64,000 nucleotides of DNA from Sthenelais limicola (Eukaryota > Annelida > Polychaeta > Phyllodocida > Sigalionidae), in contig OW804095.1 in NCBI GenBank assembly GCA_942159475.1, forward strand, positions 67,918,773-67,982,772, in the 5' to 3' direction. The translations under genes and the position numbers were made by a program. The notes under the pieces were generated by a model. The model saw nothing but the letters and a program-made list of their open reading frames with translations. It had not been told where the DNA came from and made no database searches. Below are positions 48,443-60,323 of the stretch, one piece after another. Position 1 is the stretch's first letter. Each line of letters begins with the position of its first letter.

Positions 48443-48503
48443 TACATACTTCGACCGATAAATTACAATATATGTATATTATGATTGTCGGTCGAAATAT
48501 GTA
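48443..48503. repeat. 61-bp imperfect inverted repeat
   Basis: Left arm TACATACTTCGACCGATAAA, right arm ending GTCGGTCGAAATATGTA. About 30 bp per arm pair with a few mismatches around an AT-rich centre. The core TTCGACCGA/TCGGTCGAA is perfect and not AT-rich, so chance is unlikely. Confidence 0.7.
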
Positions 48504-48810
48504 ACTAGAGCCGTTTTGGCCGGAGATAGGAGGCAGCACAATGAACATATATCTCTATTCATTGTGCCCCTCAAACCTCTCTATCCCCCAGCTACTCTCT
48601 ATCATTAGTTTCATTTTTGTAGATTTCTTTTCATATATCCAAGGAACAGTAGAATATTACTGCTGAGTATTCAGGTCCTTTGCCTACAGTAGCAACTACA
48701 TTTCTTCTACTGATATACAAACTCGCATTCGTCCTTGCATCGGTAATATCTCGAGATACGAGATGAGTCCATGAAAGATCTTCTCTGTAGCAAGGACAAT
48801 GACCTGTAAT
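48504..48810. other. Anonymous spacer
   Basis: Part of a 98-codon minus frame (48631-48927) that runs through the palindrome; unrecognised. Confidence 0.45.
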
Positions 48811-48844
48811 CAACGATTCTCCATACATGTATGGAGAATCGTTG
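48811..48844. repeat. 34-bp perfect palindrome
   Basis: CAACGATTCTCCATACA followed directly by its exact complement, centred between 48827 and 48828, with no loop. It is the longest perfect palindrome noticed in the window. It does not continue into the flanks and has no direct repeats around it. Confidence 0.95.
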
Positions 48845-51171
48845 CTGTAATGCCTAACAGATCTATAGAGAAAAGTCTCTTGAGAAATGTATAGTTTTAG
48901 TGTCTTGATTAAGACAACAGACGTCATTTATACAATCTGCCTCAGATGACCGAATAGAATGTCTTTCTCTTCCATCAAAATCACAGAATGTCTAATTGGG
49001 AACAATTATCTGCTTTGTCCCAGTGGTGGGACAGAGCGAAGTCTTACTTTTTGAAAATATTATATTACTCCCGTTGCTTCCCCCAAATCTATAAGACATT
49101 GCATTATAAGTCAACGATCACAGCAGAGAAGAGATCCCTTTATTTCCCCTCAATTAACATGACATAATGCTTTACAGTGCCTATCAGTTCTACTTTATAT
49201 CATGGGCATCTTAAGTATGCATGGTGGAAATCTTTTGCTAATTGTTACTGTCTTTTGTCTTTAGGCCTAAAAAATTCACTTGAGACAAAAGATAAGTGAG
49301 CGCGATATTGTCTAGAACTGCTTTATATTGTCTCTTGGTGATTGTTTCCCGTTTAAATGTGTATTTTATATTATCTATAGTTATTAGAAATGCACTCATC
49401 AGTATGATCATTCACAATTTTTCAAGAACAACGTTTGTGCAGGCCTTGGTAGATAACAGCATTTTGGAGGCATCTCCTACGGATCTGGAATTGAGTTTAG
49501 GAGGGGAACAAAATGATCAGTAGGGTAGGTTGATTTCTTCTAAAATTATATTTAAACTGCAGTAATTATAGCTATAGTAATTACGTTGGGACATATGCCA
49601 TTCGTAAGGAGCTCAGTAAACTCGACTTTAAGATATAAGTTTCATGATGTTGGTATGGTATTTACATTTTACTTCTGCATTGACTATTTCCTATAATTAT
49701 TAAAAGATATAAACAACAGTCACCGAAGCGAAACAGCAATAAAAGGAATCAGAAATCGACCTTGAACTTCGTTCCAATTCCCCGTATGAACCCTGAATTC
49801 AAACCAGATATTACTGACCCAGGGTCAAGGAGAGACTTCAAATAAGTTCCACAAATCCATGAACAACTATTTCCGCTGTCCATGAAACACACGGCCAAAG
49901 AATTTGCCGTCTCCATCTATGCATTTTGTGATAGCATTGACCTGTAGGCCTACTCTGAATTTATATATATAAAAAATAAACCCAACCAAACAATTGACAT
50001 GATGGTGGGAAAATGTGTAGATTTATGCTGCACTTAGGTTCCCTTTACAAACATTTATTACAACTTAATTAAGGAAAATGGAAGGATTCATGTAGAACAA
50101 CAACCGTATTGTATCCTAATATTATTATAGATTAGGCAACCACTGGCTCATTTTGCGGACATGATGTATATACTTGTTAGGGTTACGTAATAATCAGTCA
50201 GCCACGGGTCAGCACATCAGGGGGGGGGCACGTCTGATCAGCAAAGTTCATTATTGATTATTAATCACTGTACTTGCACATGATCATATTAAACTCATGC
50301 ACTTTACATTTATAATCCAGGCTAAAATTAAGCCCTTATTTCCTAAGTTGACTGAACGAAATCGACCCCCTCCCTCATTACGCCCCGCAGATGTTCTGCT
50401 AAATGACCCTCTGCATCGGGCGGCAAGCGTGCATAACAACGTCCTTGTGGTTCCAGTCGCTCGGGGTCTATTTCCTTATGAGAGGTTCTGTTGTGAGGGC
50501 TGATTCGACTTCTCCTCTCACAGATCAATCAATAGAGTAGGAATAGCTATTCTATTTAGAATCGGACAACAGATTTTTATCAACACCCACTTCCATTGAG
50601 GCCTTTAGATGTCAACTTGTCAGATTAACCTTCAAGATAGTCCAAACTTTCTTATAATTACACTTTATTAATTACTTTTCGTCTTCCAAGAACTTGCCAC
50701 GAGTCAGCAGACGTTCAAAAAGCTCATAAATTACTACATTCACCTATAGGCAGGTATTTCCTCTGTCGTTAATTTTACTATACAAATTACAATCGGTGTC
50801 AGGTATAAAGATTCATCATGCATATTGGTCAAAACAACCTTGCTATACATCAATCATTTAAGTTTATATGATGGAAAAGCATACTAGTTGTACGCCAAAT
50901 TCTATGTCGTGAACTTCATCTGAAAGTATGTTGGTGCTAGCAATTTAATTTTGAGAAAAATAAAAAACACTAGTCTATAGAAGTTCATTTATGTACGTAG
51001 TAAATTAATTTCCCTAAGTCAGAAGTGAAACAAGGTATAACATTATATATGTAGCATATATATAAGAAGTGTATACACAAATACATAGTTGAACAATAAT
51101 ATGAAATGCCTTGACTATACCTTCATACATGTACTCGATTATGATATGCAGCTTACCACTCCTATACTCAT

Positions 51172-51173
<2 letters not shown>
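48845..51173. other. Anonymous non-coding DNA
   Basis: One TAGGCCTA (49945-49952), a G9 run (50220-50228), and unrecognised frames of 75 codons (49296-49523 +) and 68 codons (50297-50503 +). Otherwise AT-rich. Confidence 0.5.

Positions 51174-51212
<39 letters not shown>
51174..51212. repeat. (TA)n microsatellite
   Basis: An almost pure AT dinucleotide run of about 39 bp, with one phase break (ATAATA) near 51207. Confidence 0.95.
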
Positions 51213-52174
51213 TACAGCTAAAGCCATAAGGCTTCTTTGGTAGTTCTTATACAACATATTAGATATTCTCATATTTGTGTATCTTTATTATCCTCTTTAA
51301 AGCAACAAAAAAGGAGCCTGGGGCCAAAAATGTAACTGTCATTTATGAGCATGTAATTGTGTTTTTTAAAGAATCTTTGGGCTCCATTGAATACTAATCA
51401 TTAAGTTTATATGTTGAGTGAAGTATATAATTATATTACCAATCCCGACAAACATCTAAATCGCTACTGCTACCACCTGGCGGTGACCCTGGGCATGTCT
51501 GCTAGAGCTGAGAACGACCATCTCCAGTCCCGGCCAATTCCGGTAGGGGGTGACTTACCCCAACGGTAACACCCACATTGAAGACACCTTCCTACCGATG
51601 GCTGACAGAAGATACCATCTCTGTAAGGGTTACAAGGCTTCACTTAGTAACTGCAGTCCTGTGTCCAGGCGTGACACGAGAACATTATGTAGTGAGATCC
51701 TTTAAACTTATCTGAGTACTGCTGTATCTCGCATTGGGTTAAATGAACCCATTCAAATGTGTTCATATGTTGTGTTGCGTTGTGTCACATGGAATTGACG
51801 CTGTCCCTTATGGATATAATATACTTTATAGTATATATATTATGTCTCCATTGCTTTGCTTGAAATGAATGGAAGCTCTATAAGGTTGATGCATAAGCAA
51901 GATATAATTTTAATTGGATCCAACCAAGTTTTCTATGAGCTAAACAAACTTAGCGTTTATTGGATAAATATTCCATTTTTTCCCTGGATTGAAGGCGTCC
52001 ATTTTCTGTTGTATTCAACTAGACTTGCCACTTAGTTTTCATTACTTAAGTTTTTATTCTCCTCATTAATCTCTATACAGAATGGGTATAAAAGAAAGAA
52101 ACACTTTGTTTTATTGGGTGGAGAGAGACTACGTCCTCTTGAATGTATCGTTTATGTAAACCAAGTGTAATGGA
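51213..52174. other. Anonymous non-coding DNA
   Basis: A GC-richer patch at 51440-51680 includes a CTCF-like core in inverse orientation (51470-51483, ACCACCTGGCGG). The rest is AT-rich without open frames. Confidence 0.45.
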
Positions 52175-52818
52175 GTGTTGGCTCTAAGCCCACTTCTCCG
52201 CCTCCTTCCCCTCCTACTCCTCATATGGGTCCCCTCAGGCTCTCCGTCCCACCTCTTCCTCTTTCTTCATCGTCTCTCTTTTTATTCGTTTTCATTGAAC
52301 CATTCTCAGAGAGAATGCTTGATAAGGTTTGGATCCCCGGAGCTTGGTTTCTCAATGAAAACATTGTATGCTTTAATGAGTCGGAGGTTGAGGTGGTGGG
52401 ACATTACAGAACAGGTTGTTACGTACCGCATATTACAAATTCCACCCGCTTTTTTTATTTTCATCATGCTCTTGAAATTTTTGCTCTATTCAATTTATTT
52501 TTCCCATTCTCATATCCTATTCATCCTATTTTTGATGGCATAAATCATTTCCCTCCAATATTCTCTTCTTTTCCCACTGGTACATTACTCGCCTTCTTCC
52601 AATTCAAATCCTTTTGTGAGGTTTCACTATTTTTGCTTCTCAACGTTATGTTCATTTTCTTTCTATGTGCGCTCCCCGCCGATAAAGCCTTCCTCCTGGC
52701 CCTCCATTCGCCACTTCCCATCACTCCTTTGTATAATCATTATTCCTATTCTACTTTTTGTTGTTCTCCTTCGCTGACTGTGGGCCATAAACACACATTC
52801 CATTTACTGCTTTCCTGA
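52175..52818 (+). other. Pyrimidine-rich strand open in two frames (longest ORF)
   Basis: The plus-strand frame 52225-52818 is open for 197 codons, the longest in the window. Overlapping it, another plus frame is open for 122 codons (52175-52543). The product is rich in Phe, Leu, Ser and Pro, as expected for C/T-rich DNA where stop codons are rare, and matches nothing I know. I consider it non-coding, but length keeps it worth noting. Confidence 0.3.
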
Positions 52819-53689
52819 CTTTATTTCACGATCGTTGACGCGAGAAGTTGATTTATAAAACTATAATACTTCCCCACCCAACTGTAATAATGAAGAACCT
52901 TTGCGAAAGCTTTTCACTTGGGTGAAGAAAGTACCACATAAAAATGGATTTTGCATCTAACGTACTAAGGAAATAAGTGAGTTGGCGATGTATCGACTGA
53001 TATTTCGACGCCGAATTAATTGAATTGAGATGCATTGATTTCAACAGTGTTGTCTGTCATTACTTTTTGTTGAATCCATGCAATTTTAGACAAAGAGAAT
53101 AAAAATTTACACCATACGAATTAAAGTTATTGAAATATTTATTAGGGTGGCGGTGATTAGGAAATCTTTGGAGATAATCCGCAGAGCTAAGTTGGAATTT
53201 CCCCTGCACGACACAGTCGTCTACTGACTTTACTTATGAATGATATCCTAGTGGGGGTTTCCCTGAGTTCACAGCTAAGCATGCCTGACTCGAGAAATGA
53301 CCGTGCAAATGACCGACCGTCCCTAATATAGATTACCTCTGATTAACATATTTGGGATAACTTCTTATTTTCGTTTCACTTTGATAGTTATGCTCTCATT
53401 TTTAACAAAATAATTCCCAAATCAATTGGTGATCGGTTTATCACGCCATAGCATTTAGAATTGTTGCAAGATATCAGCTTTGAAAAACATCTCATCCGTT
53501 TCTGATTATTACCGTCCTTAATCACCTTCTGAGGGTGATGGATTGAAGCAGTTTGATTTGCGTGTAACCACGAAAATGTGCATCAGATGCATGTGAGCAT
53601 GTCAGAATCATGTCAGAAATATAAGTGACAGGTCCGTGAGACAACATGATGGCCCATTCTCTGCTTTGTCTCATCGAACCTATGATGCC
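52819..53689. other. Anonymous non-coding DNA
   Basis: AT-rich. A short hairpin ATCACC...GGTGAT lies at about 53521-53540. The 68-codon minus frame 53522-53728 is unrecognised. Confidence 0.45.
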
Positions 53690-54050
53690 ATGGCAGACAA
53701 TGCGATTATCGCGCCCTCTATCTGACAACCTCGGAGATACATCAGAAAGAAGCCAGCTATCGCTTCATCCGTCGCCGTGATCTTGCCTTCGCCTGATCGC
53801 CAAGCGAACCACGCGATCAATACCGGCTTTGTAGTGCAGACATTGTGGACAGGAAGTGAGAGATTGGTCGCTCGCGCATGAGCTGCGTCCGCTTCCGGCG
53901 GCCCGTCTGTAGTCTCAATCCCCACCACCAGAGAGAGCAAGACATTGATCACATGACTGGTAAGACCCGACGACGAGAAAGAGGCTTGATACGAGATCGA
54001 GGCTGCCCTTCTCAGCGATTTGTCTCTTGGTCACATGATCATCTGTCCTT
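53690..54050. promoter_or_regulatory. CpG-richer block with ETS, NRF1-like, E-box motifs
   Basis: GC and CpG content rise here. Motifs seen: a CTCF-like core in inverse orientation (GCGCCCTCTA, 53711-53720), an ETS site ACAGGAAGTG (53849-53858), an NRF1-like GCGCATG (53874-53880), a second ETS core CGCTTCCGG (53890-53898), ATCACATGAC (53948-53957) and GTCACATGATC (54030-54040). This set is typical of CpG-type promoters. A 90-codon minus frame (53680-53952) lies inside and is unrecognised. Activity is inference. Confidence 0.35.
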
Positions 54051-54060
54051 TTGAGAGAGA

Positions 54061-54117
54061 ATGGGAGAGAGAGAGAGAGGGGGGGGGGGGGGAGAGAGAG
54101 GGGGGGGGGGGGGAGTG
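54061..54117. repeat. (GA)n/(G)n polypurine tract
   Basis: GGGAGAGAGAGAGAG is followed by G14 (54079-54092), another AGAGAGAG and G14 (54100-54113). The strand is pure purine for over 50 bp. Such tracts can form triplex or G-quadruplex structures and are prone to assembly errors. Confidence 0.95.
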
Positions 54118-57100
54118 GAAGAGAGGAACGCTACTGGTCTGCCGCGGCACATGAATGGTTTGATTCACACCCTCATTCATTGCCCCTTTTGGCAGGTTTG
54201 TGAAGTATAGGAGGCTTCATCTTCTACCTATCCTCTACTATCCAGATTGTATCACTCCCTGCCTTTTACTTCACGACGCCTGGCGGCAAGGGGAGCACTA
54301 ATTACTTCCCTAGCGCTGACTCCCCCTAGAGTGAGCGTCTAGAAGCGTAGATGTAACGGGTAGCAGAGGGCTTGTTCTTACAACACTCAGTTCTTCCTGT
54401 GGACGAAATCTTCTCATTTCAAATGTCATTAGAAATGCTATTTATTTAAGGAAATAGTTGTCAGAGCCTCTCCCTTCCCTAAAGATTAGCTGCTCCTGAA
54501 TCAGAATTATCCAACGGTCGCTACAACAGCCTCGGCATCTTTTTGACTTTTTACACCATCCACTCCGGGAGCCGAGGCACGATATGTCTGCATTTCAAAT
54601 CATTTCTGAGAGGCCATAACTCCCCGGTCGTGTTCGAGTCATGAATCAAATGATTTCATCTGGGGGTCAGCTGCCCTCATCGCAGCCAACTGATTTATTG
54701 TTATGTTTCGTTCAAATCTCGTCCACGATCACATCAGACGATGGAAACACGTGTTAACTCCCTGGAGACGGGAACCCGTCCCAGAAGCCATTCTTGTTCC
54801 TTCTCTGCGGACGATAACTTCCTGTCTCTACCTTTCCAATCGCTGCCCTCCTCGAGGGAATCCCAATGGCCTGGAAGATGGTGCACTTGCGAAAGAAAAA
54901 AAAGAAGAACGAGAAAGATACCCCCCTCTTTCTGTCCCCACACAACGCCCTGAGCAGGCCCTTGCGGCGGCAGAAGTGATCATTGGAAACCGAGATACGT
55001 GTTATCATGACGATGTGCTGATAACATGGTTTGTCATATTAACTGCAGGATTGCAGTGCTGCTTGTGTGTAGAGGGGGATACAGGGCGCAGTGAATATAA
55101 TCCCGTCCCAAGACAGCAACAAGCTCGGAGCATGTGACAAGTTTTATGTCACTTTCACTGATTGGAGATTTTCTATCTTTTAATCGGATCAACTCCCTCG
55201 GGCCTGAATCAGAGGCAACTTAGCTTCCTCGAGATATCAGTATTCTAACGCACACAAACACTGATACTTTCTAAAATCCTCTATGTACAACAACATCCAT
55301 CGATGCCAACTGGTTTGTATCTCCTATAATAAACACCAGTAGCAAAAAGTGCAATAAATAAAAGCGATATGATACACAATCCCCTTTGAAGGACAGCTAG
55401 AGTGAGATCTATATCAACTGCGGCATTTATGTGACATTGAATACTCTCATCGAGCAGTTCTTTCTATAAATAGGGAGCTAATCTGATGTTATCTGTTGGT
55501 ATCGGTCCAAGAAGGTAAACAGTGATTAACAGAACAAAGGCTGAAGTATAGCTAGAGCCATCCATACAATAATTGTTTTATTGACTACTATCGTAAATAA
55601 GATTTTTCTGCCAGAGTAAATCAATGTGGTAATGATTTACCGATTTTTTAATGGACAAAAATATGAATGATGAAACAGCAGACACATGGTTCATGGACTT
55701 TAATTTAATGTTGATATAAGTTGTGTGCAGAATACGTAAGACCAGAATACAAATAGATAAATCCCATGGGTAATAAATCGTACATTGCAAGCATACAATG
55801 GCGGCCCGGTTAGATTAAGCTATTATGTAGAAACAAATATGTCGTGGTTACAGGAACACGCCTTCAAATGACATTTCGCATGAGGTGACACATTGCTTTT
55901 TTAATTAGATGTATTGTGCTGAGTATTTATTATCATACTATGATATTAAAGAAGATTCTTCATTAAAATTCACTTTGACTATCAAATACTGAATTCTCAG
56001 AAGTTAGGATGGGATGCATCACGGAATATTCACACAAATGATATATTCATAGAAACATTTATCTTTATTTTTAAGTATCTCAAACACGGTGTGTTTGCTC
56101 CACACACTGTATTAGATACAATTGGAACAACAATTTTATGCAAAGATAGTGACTAGTCAGAGATTAAAAGGCCCATAATTGTTGCAATTTTCCCGGTAAA
56201 TGAGCCATAAAGATTGAATACTCCATTTTATTTGTCAAATTCTGGGTCAAAATGATGTATTACAAAAGCAATAAACACACCAGCAAAGTTCTTTTGCCGT
56301 CATCAGCAATATTAACAAATCTCACGCAACAATATTCAACAAACATTGCTCAAAACCTGCTCATGGGTAGTCAAGGCAACCTCATTCATCATCCACAAAG
56401 GGGTAATAAAACAACAATTATAGGTTTGGGTAGGGCCCTTAGGTGGTCTATGGGTCATAGCGTAGACCATGGCATGTTCTTAGATGGAATATGATCACTG
56501 AGGTCGGGGAGGCAGGTCAGTTACATGCTTTGACATGCTAGTTACAGTGTTTGTGGTTCATGTATTGATCAAGGGGTAATAATAATAAGCTTGAGGCTGG
56601 GGGTATTTCGGGAGAATGAGGAGTTCTTATGGTATGGTCTGGGGTATGCCTTTGGATGGAATGTATGTTGTCCTCCTATTGCAATTGTTCAACGCCCAGG
56701 GGTTCCTTTTTTAACCGCGGAATTAAATAGGAATTCAAACTTAATGAATGAAGCCCGAATGAAATTTGAATTGGTTCTCTGTGGCTTCCCGTTCTACAAA
56801 AATTGTCAGGATTTTTGCGTTCACCTCTTTCCTCCCCTCTGAAAATATGGATCAGCCCGGAGTGTTTGTGGAATTGATTGCTTGGTTACTTGTGTCCATA
56901 GACTGGCAGTGGAAGGGTATACTTATTTGATGAATTGATGGTTTAGTTATGGCTCCCTATGAGACAACATCAAAGGTGTGTTAGAGCACGTTGGATTGAG
57001 CCTAGGCTTTGCTCAAGGTAAAGCCTGTAGGGAGTTGAGCACGGGATATATTTGTTCATGGGCCAGATAGAGAGCTGGTGAGACGGACGAGGGGAAAGCC

Positions 57101-58858
57101 TGAGAATACTAGCTTAAAGCGGGAGGGATGAATGATTCAAACATGTTGTAGCAAACAGTTTAGTGGGCGAGCATGTTTCTACATCAAAGTTTACTTATTA
57201 CGTTGCCTAAAACACAGCTATAAACGCTAAATCCCTTTATAATTATAACTTACATTTTGAATATATTGCTCGCTTTAAGTTACAATTGGATATAACGTAA
57301 AACTCCGCTTCCAATGTAGAGACTATTTTTCCAATGTAGAGATCCCAAATCCACGAAGATTGGCATTACTTTAACAGTACCTTTATGGCGTTATTTGCCT
57401 TTATCCTCAGTCCATTTGTTAAATTATGTTCAGTAAAGCACTGAAGTGAAGTGTTGGTATGCTACGAATTCATACTTTTAAGCTTTTCTGCATTGATCTG
57501 TGTTTTAAAGGATTCAGGAAAATGCTTCATTCATGTGTTTCAATTTCGATTGTCATATGATCTGGAAAGTCACACTCAAATCGTAACCAGGTAGAGACGA
57601 TCCTATTTTAAGGGGTACATATATACACTAAAGAACTTATACAGAAAGAACCATCCCAAAGAGACCCCTTGAGGTTAGCCCTCCTGCCACCTCACTCTCA
57701 CTTGGTAGTATGTCTCAGGTGGTATGCCTAAGGCCAAGGTCAAGGTGGAGTCAGGGGTCAAGATGAAGTAGCCTGGGGAGAGAAGCGATGGAGAACAGTC
57801 ATATGTTGCGTGTCGCTTGGAGGTGGATGGAAATGGTTGTGTTGCTTTCTTTCCAAAGAGAAGGCATGATGCATTGAGGACATCCGTTCTTTTGAGGAAA
57901 ATAATCGAAAATTGTCACTGGGTGACATTATTATTAGGAGTCTTAAATATGTTGCCGTTGGAATGCGGAGGTAGTATATATGAAGAGTTAATAGTCATGC
58001 CGATTTAGCTTGAACCAATGTTTGGGGAATTCGTGTCTGATATTGATGCTGACGATGTGTGACAAATAGTGTTAGGCAAATTACTAACATACATGGAAAC
58101 CGAACGAAAGGTGAAGCAGTCATTGAACATGACATTAGATAAATGGCTTGAAACATAAAGTTTGATTAAGTAGAAATCGACCTGATATTCCCTTGACTAA
58201 TGTTTACTAAAGAAACAGGTATTGGAGTATATACACAAATATGCATGTACATTTATTATAATGAATAACATGCATATAGATAGACTTCGGTTGTCTTATA
58301 AAGGGATTAAAATGTTATAACGTGCTTAAATGATTAATTGGTATGCCTAGACTTGATGGCAGCAGGTTATTCTTAACTGGTACTCCTGTTTCTATACTTA
58401 ACTAATGAATGAAAAGTAAAGGTAAACGTGAATATTCTCAACACAATACAGGGATATTATATTCTCTATATTATGATAGGGTGATGTACATGACAAAAGG
58501 GTCAAAGACATCTGTACAATATCTTTCAGTTCGCACCCTGGATAGGGAACTTTTCCTTAGTTACAAATTATAATAGAACATAGACAACACTATAACACAC
58601 TCTTATATATATACCTCCTCCCTCATTGTAAACATATCATATTTGCCATCAATTCTATGTATGAGGTATTGATATCATAATTATGATCATTGTGCATAAT
58701 GCCCTCCAGGTGAAACTTATTTTTGTCCCTAAGTATCTATAGATAGGACAGACTCGCTGGAGGTTAAGTAAAAAAGGTGGTAACCAGTGAAACTACTCGT
58801 CCCTCCAGACTTTCCACAGACCTGTGATGATGGATGAATCCGCCAGGAGACTCCCTGG
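54118..58858. other. Anonymous non-coding DNA
   Basis: 54.1-55.1 kb is GC-richer and holds several overlapping unrecognised frames on both strands (144 codons 54703-55137 +, with 69- and 84-codon frames opposite). From 55.2 kb it is AT-rich, with frames up to 83 codons (56591-56842 +). TCCAATGTAGAGA occurs twice (about 57309 and 57330). Confidence 0.45.
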
Positions 58859-58918
58859 GTCACATGATCACCTGACCAGTGATCAGCCAATCGAGGCTCG
58901 TGTCACTGTCACGTGATT
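58859..58918. promoter_or_regulatory. Two M-box/E-box sites with a CCAAT box
   Basis: GTCACATGATC (58859-58869), CCAAT (58887-58891) and GTCACGTGATT (58908-58918) sit within 60 bp. The first string is identical to the one at 54030 and nearly so at 345. GTCACRTGAY sites bind MITF/TFE/USF-type factors, and CCAAT binds NF-Y. Sites are seen; function is inference. Confidence 0.35.
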
Positions 58919-59918
58919 CAGGTGAATGATTGTGGGAGAGGGACAGATGGTGTTTCAAGTTGCCCTTTCACTCAAACTGTCAGTTTATTTTATTATCTCA
59001 CTTCTTTATTCAATATCGGAAAACATCTTTTATAGTGGCGTGTCAATGGATATCAAGTTTAGAGATGGTAGATATTTTAAATGATAAATCCCTAACTAGA
59101 ATCATCGAATCGTTTTACTTGTACTGATACTACCTTTCATGTATAGTCAGAAAATATAACATGAATACTGAGACAGGATACAACTTTCCAAAAAACTTTG
59201 AAATATTATGCTCCCCATGACAGACGTTGAAGGCAATAATAATCCTCTAGGTTCCCAATAATACCACCGTATATGTTTTGTAGAGAACTTAATGTAAAAC
59301 AAGTTTTGAAAGTCGTAGGATGCCTGGATCTGTGGGTCTTTACTGGGCCTGGGAGTTGTCAACACTAAAACCTAGGGACAGATTGGAAATGTCATCCAAT
59401 GAAAAACATCTGGATTTCTATTGGCACATTGAATGAAAACAAATTTCCTGTTATTTTTGTCGGAGTTACTCCAGTTCCACGAAAAATGACATTCTTATTC
59501 CTGGAAAGAATCACTTTCCTTAATTTAAAGTAAAATTGATATTGATATTTTTCTGTCACTTGAATATTCTCTATAACCGATGCCTAGTGTTCTGTCAAAT
59601 TACATGATGTGTTAATATAGCTGTTGTAAGCGTTGATCTACCATCACGCCCACCTTCATTTATATACCTAAAATGTCACAGCCTGAATACAAATATTTCG
59701 AACAAACATCAATATCCAATCGTATTATTCACGCACTGAAATATGGGAACTAAGAAAGCTTCTTAATAACTTACATGTTGGGAATCTTTTGTTGTGGAAT
59801 TAAATCTGGTATTAGATTAGATATTAGAATGCCACTTTTGATCTGGAAAGATTTTGATATTAGGCTAGAAGAAAGTGCTTTTAATGACAATAGCTATTTT
59901 TAGAAATCAGGGAAGCCA
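58919..59918. other. Anonymous non-coding DNA
   Basis: AT-rich; frames of 65 and 72 codons (58930-59127 +, 59147-59365 -) unrecognised. Confidence 0.5.
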
Positions 59919-60323
59919 TTGCTTTCCACCATTACCCATCTTTCCTTGAGGGTTAAGAGAGGGCAGAACTTACAGGAAGGCAGAATGTACATACCATCAG
60001 TGGAAGCCATCTTGAATAGAACCAGAGGAAGCCTAGCTGACACCTGGAGGAGATTCTCTATGACAGATGCACCTATTCTCGCTCAGGTCCTCCAGTATGG
60101 AGCCCGAGGATACATTCCTTCTGACACCTGCCAAGCATTGACTGGTGTCATAATGTGGAGTAGCAAGGGGCGGATCTCCAGGAGGAGAGGGAGAAGGAAC
60201 TAGAGCAATGGGGGAAAGCCTCGTAGAACTGGAGGCAGAGTAGCCAGGGGTAAAGATCCAAACATTCAAGCTTTTAGAAGTTGTGTTGGATATGCACGAC
60301 TTGCAGGTGAACCCGAAGGCCAT
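59919..60323 (+). other. GC-richer stretch with an unrecognised 94-codon frame
   Basis: The plus frame 59919-60203 has a mixed, protein-like composition (for example SLADTWRRFSMTDAPILAQV) and ends in a basic tail RRRGRRN. A 96-codon minus frame overlaps it. Base composition differs from the AT-rich flanks. It might be a decayed element ORF or an exon; I cannot name a family. Confidence 0.25.

Noticed and set aside
51174..51212. Cruciform-forming palindrome
   Set aside because: A (TA)n run is trivially self-complementary; listed as a microsatellite only.
54703..55137. 144-codon plus-strand frame as a gene
   Set aside because: Three other frames on both strands are open across the same bases, which points to GC-richer composition with few stops. 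No domain is seen.
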